A DNA stretch of 64,000 nucleotides from CAVSWT01 sp963782985 (GCA_963782985.1 CAWALU010000010.1:186001-250000), one strand, 5' to 3'; positions 35,572-45,319 are shown, numbered from the stretch's first letter. Made by a program: numbers and translations. The notes: a model not told the origin generated them from the letters alone.

Positions 35572-35749
35572 ATGCAGGAAACCTTGAATATGTTCGGATT
35601 CGTTAAATCAAATAATAATAATTATAGACCCTTAGGCGGCGAAGTTATTCGAAACAAAAAACGTAAAGTTAAATATAATTTTTATAGTACTTGGAATCAT
35701 CGCTTTCGGAATTGTCAATCTTATTCTCTATACTCTAACCAAAGTTTAA
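35572..35749 (+). CDS. Possible small single-pass membrane protein, frameshifted
   Basis: From the ATG at 35572 one frame reads MQETLNMFGFVKSNNNNYRP through a basic NKKRKVK; the +1 frame then gives a clean membrane helix (IIFIVLGIIAFGIVNLILY) and stops at 35749. The basic segment directly before the helix suggests one protein of about 58 residues broken by a single extra base near the AAA at 35684. There is no clear ribosome site and I know no family. It could be chance. Confidence 0.35.
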
Positions 35750-35826
35750 AAATTATAACTATATTCTTTAAGAACTAAAATAGATTTTGCTTATCTAAAA
35801 TTTATTATTACCAAATTTTACTTTCT

Positions 35827-37175
35827 ATGCAAAAGAAAAAAATTTATATTGAAACCTACGGCTGCCAGATGAATTTTTCTGACACTGAAATTGTAATGGG
35901 CGTTTTGAATAATTACGGATTCGATTCTACAAATGATTTAACTCAAGCGGACGTTGCTCTCATAAACACCTGCAGCATACGTGAAAATGCCGAGCAGAGA
36001 ATTTACGGCAGACTTGGAAATTTTAAGAGCGTTAAAAATTCCAACCCAAATTTAGTTGTGGGAATTATAGGCTGTATGGCTGAACGCTTAAGACAAGATT
36101 TAATTGAAGAAAAGAAGATTGTTGATTTGGTTGTCGGTCCCGATGAATACCGCCGAATACCGGAGTTTATTGATAACGCTTTTAACGGTGAAAAGGGAAT
36201 TGGAGTTAAACTTTCGCGCACTGAAACGTACGATGATATTATTCCTTACGGGAAGATGGGCTGCAAGCGTGGATTTCCGTAATGCGGGGCTGCGATAAAT
36301 TTTGTACTTTTTGCGTGGTTCCCTTTACCCGCGGACGCGAAAGAAGCAAACCTTTAACTTCAGTTGTGGAAGAAATAAAAAGATTGTCTGAAAGAGGATT
36401 TAAAGAAGTAACTTTGCTCGGTCAAAATGTAAATTCATATTTTGAAAACGGAAATGACTTTGCCGATTTACTTTCCGCTTGCGCTGTGGTTGATAGAAAT
36501 TTAAGAATTCGTTTTACAACTTCGCATCCGCAGGATTTATCGGATAAACTTTTGTACACCATTGCCGATAACAAAAATATTTGCAATTACATTCATCTGC
36601 CCGTGCAGTCGGGTTCAAATAGAATTTTAGAATTGATGAACCGGACTTATACCATAGAACATTATTTAAACATAATTGATAAAGCAAAACAAATTATTCC
36701 GGGCGTAAGTTTTTCAACCGATATAATTTCCGGCTTCCCCACTGAAACTTATGAAGACCATGTAATGACGCTTGATATTTTGCGCAAAGTAAAATATGAC
36801 GGCGCTTATATGTTCAAATATTCCCCGCGCGAAGGCACTAAATCTTTTAAGATGAAAGATGATGTAAGCGAAGAAATTAAAACTAAGCGTTTGCAGGAAA
36901 TTATAGATTTGCAGAGAGGGATTTCCTCTGAAATAAATCAAGCTTCCATAGGCTCTGAAGAAATTATTTTAATTGAAGGTTTCAGTAAAAAGTCTGATAA
37001 GTTTTTTTCCGGCAGAACTGATTCTAATAAAGTTGTAATAATTCCTTTTGATGAAAAAATTAAAGAAGGCAGTTACGTTAAGGTAAAAATTAATAAAGCA
37101 ACCTCAGCAACCTTGTTCGCTGATTTTTTAGAGTTTGCAGATTCAGCTAAAAATGATATTTCTTTAACTGCTTAA
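35827..37175 (+). CDS. miaB: tRNA-2-methylthio-N6-dimethylallyladenosine synthase MiaB, split by one frameshift
   Basis: The N-terminal methylthiotransferase domain is intact (YIETYGCQMNFSDTEIV, NTCSIRENAEQRIYGRLG, VGIIGCMAERL), giving three cysteines for the first iron-sulphur cluster. The frame breaks at about 36252: PYGKMGC is followed by a stop. One missing C in TTACGGG would give PYREDGLQAWISVMRGCDK and join directly to the radical-SAM half, with CDKFCTFCVVP (CxxxCxxC), LLGQNVNSY and a C-terminal TRAM domain. MiaB methylthiolates A37 of tRNAs. Both halves are well conserved up to the break, so a sequencing error or a very recent lesion is likely. Confidence 0.93.
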
Positions 37176-37202
37176 ATTATCATCATACAAATAAGATTAT
37201 TT

Positions 37203-38004
37203 GTGAAAACATTTTTTAGAAATACGTTTCTAATATTTTTAACGCAGCTATCATTTCTAATTTCCCAATTTAATTTTTGCTCAAGACAACTTCAAGATAT
37301 TCTGATGAGCAAGACATCAGCAGTTACTTAAAAGAAATTGAGAGCGGAAATAAATTAGATGTTTTAAAAGAACTACCCGAATTAAAAAAGAAATACCCCA
37401 ATGATCCTTCAATAAAATATTTATCAGCAATTTTGGAAGACGACGGTAATAAAGCTATAACATATTTTTGAATCAATTGTCAGAGAAAAATCCCAAAAGT
37501 AAATATGCAGACGCGGCGGTTTTTAAATTATATTCCTATTATTATTCAACCGGAGATTACAATAAAGCCGAAACATATTTAAAAAAATTAAAAAAAGGTT
37601 ATCCAGCGTCGCCATATTTAAAGATTACGGATAAAAACATTCCAAAGCAAAATGATATACTTACCGACGCAAATCCCGTAGAAAATAATAGTAGCCCTTA
37701 TATTAACGGAACTAAAGAAGCCGGCAAAATTGATTCTGAAATTAATAAACCCGAGGACGAAAATATTTACAAATACAAAATACAAGCCGGCGCATTTAGT
37801 AAAGACGAAAATGCCGTCTCTTTAAATAAAAATTTTATAGACGCAGGGTACGACTCGGTAATAATTCAAAAGACTGTTGGCGGAACAATTTTTCACGTAG
37901 TTATTGTGGGCAAATTTAAAACTGACGACGAAGCAAAATCATTTCTTGATTTGATTAATAGTAAGTTCAATTTAGCCGGCAGAATTATTCCATTCGATAA
38001 TTAG
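37203..38004 (+). CDS. Exported TPR/SPOR-domain protein, two frameshifts
   Basis: The gene is read in three frames. It starts at a GTG (37203) with an export signal (TFFRNTFLIFLTQLSFLISQ). It shifts near 37275-37284 to SRYSDEQDISSYLKEIESG and shifts again at the TTTTT near 37465-37469 to NQLSEKNPKSKYADAAVF. Adding one base, T in the second run, restores each join. The middle part is TPR-like (YYYSTGDYNKAETYLKKLKK). The C-terminal 75 residues are a SPOR domain (YKYKIQAGAFSKDENAVSL through VVIVGKFKTDDEAKSFL), which binds denuded peptidoglycan at division sites. A periplasmic cell-envelope role is inferred. Confidence 0.72.
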
Positions 38005-38013
38005 AAATTAAAA

Positions 38014-38784
38014 ATGTCTTCAATAAAATTTATAGGCACAGGTTCAGGCAAAGTTTCAACCAATAGATTTCATTCTTCATTTCTTATTAATACTGAAAAA
38101 TTTAATTTGTTAGTCGATTCCGGCGACGGCGTTTCAAAAGCCCTTCTTGCGCAAAAAATTGATTTTAATTTTATTGATGGAATTCTAATCTCGCATCTGC
38201 ATCCCGATCATTATTCCGGGTTGCCTTCTCTAATTGTACAAATGAAAATAAATAACCGTGATAAAGATTTAATGATTTTTACAAATATTAAAAATATTAA
38301 TTTCATTAAAGAATTTATTTCTAACTCTTATTTGTTTTTAGAGAACTTGGGTTTCACAATTTACTTCACGGCGTTTGATGATGATGAAGTGGTTCACGTT
38401 TCCGACAATTTTAATTTCTTATCTAAACAAAATTCTCATCTTGATGAGTATAAAAAGTACGATAAAAAAAATGAGCTGGAATTTTCTTGCGGCAGTTTTC
38501 TTTTCAGAATAAACAAATGTGAAATATTTTATACCGGCGATATCGGCGCTAAAGAAGATTTATATTTGTTCAAAGATTTTAAAATTGATTACATAATTAG
38601 CGAAAGCGCTCACGTAAACTTAGAAGTTATTCTTTTAGCGTTTAATCAGTTGAAAGCTAAAAAACTTTTCCTTACTCATATCAGCGATGAAGTTGAGTTT
38701 AACCTTTCAAAATTAAAAATACCTTCTTCTTCAAATAAAGAAAAAATTACTGCCGCGTTTGACGGCTTAGAATTCAGTGTCTAA
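38014..38784 (+). CDS. Metallo-beta-lactamase-fold hydrolase
   Basis: The 256-residue cytosolic protein has the MBL zinc motif SHLHPDHYSG (HxHxDH) near residue 60, the later ligand Asp in FYTGDIGAKEDL and a final His in LFLTHIS. The opening KFIGTGSGKVSTNRFHSSF and the compact length resemble RNase Z-like phosphodiesterases, but the substrate cannot be assigned. It follows the SPOR gene after nine bases. Confidence 0.82.
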   Translation: MSSIKFIGTGSGKVSTNRFHSSFLINTEKFNLLVDSGDGVSKALLAQKIDFNFIDGILISHLHPDHYSGLPSLIVQMKINNRDKDLMIFTNIKNINFIKEFISNSYLFLENLGFTIYFTAFDDDEVVHVSDNFNFLSKQNSHLDEYKKYDKKNELEFSCGSFLFRINKCEIFYTGDIGAKEDLYLFKDFKIDYIISESAHVNLEVILLAFNQLKAKKLFLTHISDEVEFNLSKLKIPSSSNKEKITAAFDGLEFSV

Positions 38785-38879
38785 TGTCATTCATTCCCGG
38801 CATTTCATTTAATTAAATATTTAAAAACGATATATTTGCTATCTAATTTTAACAGCTTAAAACTCGATTATTTTATTTT

Positions 38880-39992
38880 ATGACTATTGAAAAATTTAAA
38901 AAAGAATTCGGAATAATTGGAAACTCTACCGAAATTAATGATTTAGCGGATATAATAATGCAGGTTGCTAAATCGGAAATTTCCGTTTTAATATTCGGCG
39001 AGAGCGGCGTAGGCAAAGAGGTTTTTGCGCGCGCTATTCACGGATACAGCAGCCGCACGGATAAAAAATTAATTACTGTAAACTGCGGCGCAATTCCCGA
39101 AGGTATTTTGGAAAGCGAATTGTTCGGGCATAAAAAAGGATCATTCACCGGAGCGGTTGAAAACCGAAAAGGTTACTTTGAAATTGCAGACGGCGGAACT
39201 CTCTTTCTTGATGAAATTGCCGAGATGCCGATTACAACTCAAGTTAAACTTTTGCGCGCAATTGAGAATAAAGAATTTTTAAGAATTGGCGATGAAGTTC
39301 TTACAAAAGTTGACGTAAGAATTATTGCCGCCACAAATAAAAATCTTCAAAACGAAGTGGATACAAAAAGATTTAGAGAAGATTTATTTTTTAGATTGAA
39401 AGCCGTAAGCATTAGCATCCCTCCTCTTCGAAAAAGAAAAATTGATATTCCCGAATTAGCAAATTATTTTTTGACGCAGTATTCAAAAGAAAATAAAATT
39501 GATCCTCCCAAAATTTCAATTGATGCTTTAGATTTACTGGTCAGTTACAACTGGCCCGGAAACGTTCGAGAATTAAAAAACACAGTTGAAACCGCTATTG
39601 CTTTAAATAGAAATCATACGCTTGAACCATCGTCATTCTCGCCATTAATTACAAAACCTGAAAGCGAAGACGTTAGTAGAAATCTTCCCATCTATCTACA
39701 TCGTTCTCCGGAAGAAGCTGACCGCGAACTGTTATACCGGGCTTTATTCGAAATTAAAAAAGATATAATGGAGCTAAAGGATTTAATTTCACATTCCCAA
39801 TCGGAAGTTGTTTTAAATAATAAAAACGGCGAAGAAGTAATTCCTATTAATGAGCTTGAAAAAAATGCCATAATAAATGCTTTGGAATATACTCGCGGAA
39901 ATAAAAGAAGCGCAGCCAGAATGTTGAATATAAGCGAGCGTACGTTGTATCGCAAAATCAAAGATTATGATTTACCAAAACACATTTATTAA
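38880..39992 (+). CDS. Sigma-54-dependent transcriptional activator
   Basis: The 370-residue product consists of an AAA+ domain (residues 12-235) and a C-terminal Fis-type helix-turn-helix (NKRSAARMLNISERTLYRKI). Walker A is GESGVGKEVF (40-49), and the sigma-54 contact loop reads GSFTGA (87-92) instead of the usual GAFTGA. GGTLFLDEIAEMP is Walker B, and PLRKRKIDIPELANYF follows. There is no receiver or other input domain, so activity must be set by level or by a separate partner. It may control the following envelope genes. The A-to-S change is seen in some functional relatives. Confidence 0.92.
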   Translation: MTIEKFKKEFGIIGNSTEINDLADIIMQVAKSEISVLIFGESGVGKEVFARAIHGYSSRTDKKLITVNCGAIPEGILESELFGHKKGSFTGAVENRKGYFEIADGGTLFLDEIAEMPITTQVKLLRAIENKEFLRIGDEVLTKVDVRIIAATNKNLQNEVDTKRFREDLFFRLKAVSISIPPLRKRKIDIPELANYFLTQYSKENKIDPPKISIDALDLLVSYNWPGNVRELKNTVETAIALNRNHTLEPSSFSPLITKPESEDVSRNLPIYLHRSPEEADRELLYRALFEIKKDIMELKDLISHSQSEVVLNNKNGEEVIPINELEKNAIINALEYTRGNKRSAARMLNISERTLYRKIKDYDLPKHIY

Positions 39993-40021
39993 AAACTAAT
40001 TTACGCATTTTAAATTTTTTT

Positions 40022-40555
40022 ATGATAAAAATTCAATCTAAATTCTTTTCTCTAATAGGCTTAAACTTCTTGCTTATAACCATTGCGGTTATTAATTTTG
40101 GCGGGTGCGGCTCTTATTCTTTTACTGGAGCTTCAATTCCTCCGCATATAAAAACAATTGCAATTCCCGTTAGTAATGATAGAAGCGGCGCAGGGCAGCC
40201 GGGTTTGCCGCAAATGCTTACGGATAAACTTACTCAAAAATTTATTGAAGATAATACGCTTCAAGTTACCGACAGGCAGAATGCAAATGCTATTCTTGAA
40301 AGTTCTATAATTTCTATTAGCGACGCTCCGGCAATTGTGCAGAGCGGTGAAAATGTAGCCAGAAGAAGAATAACGGTTACGGTTCAAGCGGCGTATAAAG
40401 ATTTAGTAAAAAGAAAAACTATATTTGAAAAAAACTTTTCTGAATATTCTGATTATCCCGCAGACAGCGGACTGGATATTAGAAACTCTGCTATTGAGGA
40501 TGCTATTAATTTAATAACGGAAGATATATTATTAGCTACGGTTTCGGGTTGGTAA
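40022..40555 (+). CDS. lptE: LptE-like LPS-assembly lipoprotein
   Basis: The 177-residue protein has a lipoprotein signal with C29 as the first mature residue (INFGGCGSYSFTG). The mature part matches the LptE fold of Bacteroidota-type genomes (IPPHIKTIAIPVSNDRSG, LPQMLTDKLTQKFIEDNTLQV, DALEN-like AIEDAINLITEDILLATVSGW). LptE plugs the LptD barrel for lipopolysaccharide delivery to the outer membrane. It lies 29 bases after the sigma-54 activator and 27 before a glycosyltransferase. The family match is good, but length and sequence vary in this group. Confidence 0.8.
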   Translation: MIKIQSKFFSLIGLNFLLITIAVINFGGCGSYSFTGASIPPHIKTIAIPVSNDRSGAGQPGLPQMLTDKLTQKFIEDNTLQVTDRQNANAILESSIISISDAPAIVQSGENVARRRITVTVQAAYKDLVKRKTIFEKNFSEYSDYPADSGLDIRNSAIEDAINLITEDILLATVSGW

Positions 40556-40582
40556 ATTTAATTTTTAAAAAGGTTAATTATA

Positions 40583-42046
40583 ATGGATAACATAGTTCTA
40601 ATTTCTTATTTCGTTTCGCTTTCAATTCTATTTTTATTTGGGCTGCACGGCTTTATAATGATTTTTTATCATAACAAATATAAAGGCGTTTCGCACACGC
40701 CTATGACTGAAATCGATGAAAATGCTTTGGTAACTATTCAGCTTCCGTTGTACAATGAGCTTTATGTGGTGGAAAGATTAATTGAAAAAGTTTGTGAAAT
40801 TGATTACCCAAAAGATAAACTTGAAATTCAAGTCCTCGACGACTCCACCGATGAAACCGTACAAATTGCCGAGAGGATGGTAAAATTAAAAGCCGCTGAA
40901 GGTTTTGACATCAAGCATATTAGAAGAGCTAATAGAATAGGTTTTAAAGCCGGCGCTTTGAAGGAAGGCTTGGTAACCGCTACAGGAGATTACATTGCAA
41001 TTTTCGACGCTGATTTTATTCCTCATAAAGATTTTATAAAAAAAACTCTTTCTTTTTTTAATGATGATAAAGTTGGAATGGTTCAAACACGATGGGAACA
41101 TATTAACGGCGATTATTCAATCTTAACAAAAGCTCAGGCTTTGGCGCTCGATGGACATTTTGTTATTGAACAAACTGTTAGAAATAAAGCAGGCTTCTTT
41201 ATTAATTTTAACGGCACCGGCGGCGTATGGAGAAAAAGTTGCATTGAAGATGCCGGCAACTGGAATTCAGATACTTTAACGGAAGATTTGGATTTAAGTT
41301 ACCGCGCTCAGCTTAATGGATGGCGATTTGTTTTCTTAAAAGATTTTACTTCGCCCGCGGAACTTCCCTCGGAAATTAACGCGTTAAAAACGCAACAGTT
41401 TAGATGGACAAAAGGCGCAATTGAAACGGCGAAAAAAATTCTCCCTTTAGTTTGGAAATCAAAAATACCTTTGCGCGTAAAGCTGCAATCCACTTTTCAT
41501 CTTACAAATAATTTGGTCTTTCCATTTATTTTGTTAGCCGCCATTTTGAACGTCCCTTTAATCTTCATAAAAAATAGCGGCTCTCACGAAGCCTACTTCG
41601 CTGTTATGTCGGTCTTTGTGCTGGCGTTTGTAAGTTCATTTTTATTTTATATGTATTCGCAAAAAGATATTCATTCCGATTGGCGGAAGAAGATAGTTCT
41701 GTTCCCATTATTTATGGCGGGCAGTATGGGCTTTGCGGTTAATAACTCACGCGCAGTTATGGAAGGTTTATTAAACAGAAAAAGTGAATTTGTCCGCACT
41801 CCAAAATTTAATGTGAACGGCAATAAAGATTCCTGGATTGGTAAAAAGTATAGAAGCAAAAAACTTGAAATGTCTGTGGTGGTAGAATTAATAATGGCTG
41901 TTTATTGTTTAATCGGAATTGCATCGTCAATTTATTTTTCCGAAATAGCTGCGCTTCCATTTCAAATTTTATTTTTTATTGGGTTTTCATTTGTATCGCT
42001 TACTTCAATTAAACATGCGTTTTCAACGAACAGCAAATTAGGTTAG
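40583..42046 (+). CDS. Family 2 glycosyltransferase, cellulose-synthase-like membrane protein
   Basis: The 487-residue processive-type GT2 has an N-terminal span (ISYFVSLSILFLFGLHGFI), the catalytic domain with VTIQLPLYNELYVVERLIE, EIQVLDDSTDETVQ, the DxD motif FDADFIP, TEDLDLSYRAQL and the QxxRW box TQQFRWTKGAIETAK, then four to five C-terminal spans. It probably makes or extends a polysaccharide or glycolipid at the inner membrane; the product is unknown. A TPR protein follows three bases after the stop. Confidence 0.88.
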   Translation: MDNIVLISYFVSLSILFLFGLHGFIMIFYHNKYKGVSHTPMTEIDENALVTIQLPLYNELYVVERLIEKVCEIDYPKDKLEIQVLDDSTDETVQIAERMVKLKAAEGFDIKHIRRANRIGFKAGALKEGLVTATGDYIAIFDADFIPHKDFIKKTLSFFNDDKVGMVQTRWEHINGDYSILTKAQALALDGHFVIEQTVRNKAGFFINFNGTGGVWRKSCIEDAGNWNSDTLTEDLDLSYRAQLNGWRFVFLKDFTSPAELPSEINALKTQQFRWTKGAIETAKKILPLVWKSKIPLRVKLQSTFHLTNNLVFPFILLAAILNVPLIFIKNSGSHEAYFAVMSVFVLAFVSSFLFYMYSQKDIHSDWRKKIVLFPLFMAGSMGFAVNNSRAVMEGLLNRKSEFVRTPKFNVNGNKDSWIGKKYRSKKLEMSVVVELIMAVYCLIGIASSIYFSEIAALPFQILFFIGFSFVSLTSIKHAFSTNSKLG

Positions 42047-42048
42047 CA

Positions 42049-42756
42049 TTGGATAAATCCGCCTTCGAAAGATTTGATGAAAAAGTAAATCTCATTTATG
42101 AGTATGATAAAAAATCGCCTTTATTCATACGCGTGGCAAATTCCGAGATAAATAATAATAATGTTGAAAAGGCAATCTCTATTTTAAATGAAGGTTTGAA
42201 CAGCTATCCGCAGTATGCAGCGGCGTATTTGCTTTTGGGAAAAGCTTATATGCTGTTGGGCAATTATCCGCAGTCGCTAAAAAATATTAAAACCGGCAGC
42301 GATATGATTCATTCAAAACAAACCTACGATTTTTATTTAAATGAAATTGAAGATATAAAAAAACAAAGATCTTTTTTTGACGTTAGTAAAAGAACCGGTT
42401 TCTTTACAACTGAAGATAAAAACGAAAATGAAGATCAAGTTGGTTTGTTTGATGAACCGGAAATGAAATCAATTGAAGAAAATAATTATTCAATTGAAGA
42501 AAGATTAGAACAGCTCGCGAAAGAAATTTCTTCTGCAAAAATTTCTGAAAGCATGGGCGAAACTTATTCGGAAGATAAACCGATTAAAAAAATTTCAGAA
42601 AGCCATATCATTATTTCAGATACGCTGGCAAAAATTTATACAGCTCAAGGCGAATACCGAGAGGCAATTGAAATTTATCAACAGTTAAAAAATAAAAATC
42701 CTGATAAGTTAGAAAACTACAATCAAAAAATTGAAGAATTAAAAGCTAAGCTGTAA
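42049..42756 (+). CDS. TPR-repeat protein
   Basis: The 235-residue soluble protein has two TPR blocks, one near residues 20-90 (VEKAISILNEGLNSYPQYAA, YMLLGNYPQSLKNI) and one at the C-terminus (LAKIYTAQGEYREAIEIYQQ). They are separated by an acidic, low-complexity linker. It starts at a TTG three bases after the glycosyltransferase stop, so it is coupled to it; it may be a scaffold for that enzyme. No signal peptide is visible. Confidence 0.75.
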   Translation: MDKSAFERFDEKVNLIYEYDKKSPLFIRVANSEINNNNVEKAISILNEGLNSYPQYAAAYLLLGKAYMLLGNYPQSLKNIKTGSDMIHSKQTYDFYLNEIEDIKKQRSFFDVSKRTGFFTTEDKNENEDQVGLFDEPEMKSIEENNYSIEERLEQLAKEISSAKISESMGETYSEDKPIKKISESHIIISDTLAKIYTAQGEYREAIEIYQQLKNKNPDKLENYNQKIEELKAKL

Positions 42757-42791
42757 CTATAAATCCTTTCTAAAATCATTTCAATTTAAAT

Positions 42792-43406
42792 ATGAATTCA
42801 TTGCTAAGCCTTCCAAAACTTAGTACAAATTTTTACACCCGCGACCTTCTAACAGTTGCCATAAATCTTCTCGGAAAAATATTAGTAAAAAAAACTTCCA
42901 AAAAAATTTTTGCAGGGAAAATTGTTGAAGTTGAAGCGTATGATGGCTCAACTGACGAAGCTGCCCACACTTTTCGCGGAAAAACTAAAAGAAATGAAAT
43001 TATGTTTGGCGAAGGAGGATTTTTTTATGTCTATTTTACTTACGGCGCGCACTTCTGCTGCAATGTAGTTACGGGTAAAAAAAATAAAGGCACAGCTGTT
43101 CTATTAAGAGCCTTGGAACCTATCGAAGGAATTGAAGAAATGTCCATGAATAGATTCGGTCATTATTTGTTAAACGAAAAAGAAAAAATTAACTTAACAA
43201 ATGGACCGGGAAAATTATGTAAAGCATTTAATATTGATAGAAGTTTTAACGGCGTTGATTTAACCGGTAATGAAATTTTTCTTTTAACTCAACCGAAAGT
43301 TCCGGCAATGAATATTGTAACTACTAAACGTATTGGTATATCCAAATCAGTGAATTTGCCTTGGAGATTTTATATAAAAGATAATCCCTTTGTTTCCAGA
43401 AAATGA
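42792..43406 (+). CDS. DNA-3-methyladenine glycosylase (AAG/MPG family)
   Basis: The 204-residue enzyme has the family pattern FYTRDLLTVAINLLGKILV, IVEVEAYDGSTDEAAHTF (with the catalytic Glu in VEAY), GGFFYVYFTYGAHFCCNVVT and LTNGPGKLCKAFNID. It removes alkylated purines in base-excision repair. The glycosyltransferase that follows starts four bases inside its end. The length is normal. Confidence 0.92.
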   Translation: MNSLLSLPKLSTNFYTRDLLTVAINLLGKILVKKTSKKIFAGKIVEVEAYDGSTDEAAHTFRGKTKRNEIMFGEGGFFYVYFTYGAHFCCNVVTGKKNKGTAVLLRALEPIEGIEEMSMNRFGHYLLNEKEKINLTNGPGKLCKAFNIDRSFNGVDLTGNEIFLLTQPKVPAMNIVTTKRIGISKSVNLPWRFYIKDNPFVSRK

Positions 43407-44455
43407 TTATACCCAAAAATTTATTAATTGTACGGACTGATAGAATTGGTGATGTAGTTCTATCATTGCCTTTAGCCGAACTTATTAAAAAACATCATCC
43501 TGATTGCAGAGTTACTTTTTTAATAAGAAGTTACACCAAAGATATCGCAGAAAATAACCCTTTTGTTGATGAAATAGTTATCTTAAAAGAAACTAATGGG
43601 AAAATTCTAATTAATGAAAATGTTAGACAGATAACTGAAAAAAAATTTGACTCAGCGATAATTGTTTATCCTACCTTCCAAACTTCATTAATAATTTATC
43701 TTAGTAAAATTAAATTCAGAATTGGAACAGGTTACAGGTGGTATTCATTTCTATTTAATGAAAAAGTTTATCAGCATAGAAAATTTGCAGAGAAGCACGA
43801 GCTGGAATTTAATGTGGGTCTTCTTAAAAAATTTGGAATCGATGAACACATAAATAAACAAAATATTAATTTTAATCTTCAACCGGCAGAGAAAGAGGTT
43901 CAAAAAGTGCGTGAGCATTTAATAAAAGAGGAAGTTGATTTTTCTATCCCCATTATTATTATTCATCCCGGCAGCGGCGGAAGTGCAGTTGATTTGCCGG
44001 TGGATAAGTTTAAGGAATTAATTTGTTTGATTTCAAATAATCTTCAAGCTGAAATATTCTTAACAGGCAGCAATGAAGAAAAAGCTCTTTGCGAAAAATT
44101 GAAGATTAACCAAAACATTAAAAATTTTGCCGGAGCTTTTAATCTTGCCGAACTTATTGCGTTAATTAGCTTCTGTGATATATTTATTGCAAATTCAACC
44201 GGACCAATTCATTTAGCGGCTGCATTAGATAAATATATTATTGGTTTTTATCCTAAAATTTTAGCTTGTTCACCAAAACGGTGGGGACCATATAATCAAA
44301 AAAGTATAATTTTTAGTCCTAAAATTAATTGTGTGAACTGCACGCGGGAACAGTGTGAGCAGTTGAATTGTATGAACAGTATTGAAGTGACCGATGTATT
44401 TTTAGAAGTGAATAAAATTTATAAAATTGTTTTTAACAATGGAGACATTAAATGA
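43403..44455 (+). CDS. Family 9 glycosyltransferase (heptosyltransferase-like)
   Basis: The 350-residue protein opens with the GT9 signature NLLIVRTDRIGDVVLSLPLA. A Rossmann C-terminal domain follows with IIIIHPGSGGSAVDLPVDKF, FLTGSNEEKALCEKL and IANSTGPIHLAAALDKYIIG, the donor site. Such enzymes add heptose to lipopolysaccharide core. A cysteine-rich stretch (CVNCTREQCEQLNC) near the end is common in the family. It overlaps the genes on both sides by four bases, a tight operon with the DUF3108 protein. Confidence 0.9.
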   Translation: MIIPKNLLIVRTDRIGDVVLSLPLAELIKKHHPDCRVTFLIRSYTKDIAENNPFVDEIVILKETNGKILINENVRQITEKKFDSAIIVYPTFQTSLIIYLSKIKFRIGTGYRWYSFLFNEKVYQHRKFAEKHELEFNVGLLKKFGIDEHINKQNINFNLQPAEKEVQKVREHLIKEEVDFSIPIIIIHPGSGGSAVDLPVDKFKELICLISNNLQAEIFLTGSNEEKALCEKLKINQNIKNFAGAFNLAELIALISFCDIFIANSTGPIHLAAALDKYIIGFYPKILACSPKRWGPYNQKSIIFSPKINCVNCTREQCEQLNCMNSIEVTDVFLEVNKIYKIVFNNGDIK

Positions 44456-45249
44456 AATTCAAAGCTCTCATTCTACTATCTCTGCTTTCGATTTTTTCTC
44501 ATTTACTTTTTGCAGAAGGAAATTCGCAAAATAATGATGAATTTAGAAAAATAGATAATGATGCTTTTAGGGAAGGGGAGAAGCTTACTTTTGACGTGCG
44601 TTATGGCTTTGTAACTGCAGGCGTAGCTGTTTTTAGCATTCCTAAAATAAAAAAAATTTCCGGCAGGGAAGCATATCACGTTACATTTGAAGTAAACACC
44701 GTCCCCAGCTTTGATTGGATTTATAAAGTGCGTGATAGATATGAAACTTATATTGATGTGGAAGGGATATTTCCCTGGCGGTTTGAGCAGCATATTAGAG
44801 AGGGGGGATACAGCAGAGATTTTTCGGCTTTCTTTGATCAGCGGAAAGGTAAGGCAAAAACCTCTGAAGGAGAATTTGATATTCCAAAATATGTAAACGA
44901 CATTGTTTCTGCTTTTTACCTTGCTCGCACTTTTGACTATACTGATATGAAAGCTGATGATAAATTCCATCTTAAAAATTTTTATAAGGATAAAGTTTAT
45001 GATTTGGATGTTAGGTATGTAGGAAGAGAAACTGTGGAAGTTCCCGCAGGAAAATTTGAATGCATTATTGTAGAACCTTTAGTGCAGGAAGGCGGCTTAT
45101 TTAAAAGTGAAGGGAGCGTTCTTGTCTGGCTTACCGATGATGATGTTAGAATTCCGGTTAAAGTTAAAACTAAAGTTGTAATTGGTTCCATTGATGCTGA
45201 CTTAACAGCTTACGAAGGACTTAACGGAAAGCTGGATTCAAAAAAATAA
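44452..45249 (+). CDS. DUF3108-family periplasmic protein
   Basis: The 265-residue product has a signal peptide (ILLSLLSIFSHLLFAEG). A beta-rich DUF3108 domain follows, with GEKLTFDVRYGFVTAGVAVF, DRYETYIDVEGIFPWRFEQH and ETVEVPAGKFECIIVEPLV, and the last strands end IDADLTAYEGL. The fold is likely a lipocalin-like or LolA-like barrel in the periplasm; no activity is established. It overlaps the glycosyltransferase stop by four bases (ATGA) and ends at a terminator, so it closes the operon. Confidence 0.83.
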   Translation: MKFKALILLSLLSIFSHLLFAEGNSQNNDEFRKIDNDAFREGEKLTFDVRYGFVTAGVAVFSIPKIKKISGREAYHVTFEVNTVPSFDWIYKVRDRYETYIDVEGIFPWRFEQHIREGGYSRDFSAFFDQRKGKAKTSEGEFDIPKYVNDIVSAFYLARTFDYTDMKADDKFHLKNFYKDKVYDLDVRYVGRETVEVPAGKFECIIVEPLVQEGGLFKSEGSVLVWLTDDDVRIPVKVKTKVVIGSIDADLTAYEGLNGKLDSKK

Positions 45250-45281
45250 ATTTATAGAAATTAAAATTATCTCTTAGGTTT

Positions 45282-45319
45282 AAAAAAGAAGAAGAAGTTT
45301 AACCGCTTCTTCTTTTTTT
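45282..45319 (+). terminator. Rho-independent terminator
   Basis: A purine-rich arm (AAAAAAGAAGAAGAAG) pairs with CTTCTTCTTTTTTT across a short loop; the right arm itself provides the U-run. It lies 33 bases after the DUF3108 stop. The rest of the spacer, to 45613, shows no gene or clear repeat. Confidence 0.75.

Noticed and set aside
36240..36290. Programmed ribosomal frameshifting in miaB
   Set aside because: No slippery heptamer or following pseudoknot is visible, and the needed change is a single missing C; MiaB is not known to use frameshifting.
44503..44970. Antisense open frame of 155 codons in the DUF3108 gene
   Set aside because: The plus-strand gene has a signal peptide, a family match and coupling to its neighbour; the antisense frame has none of these.
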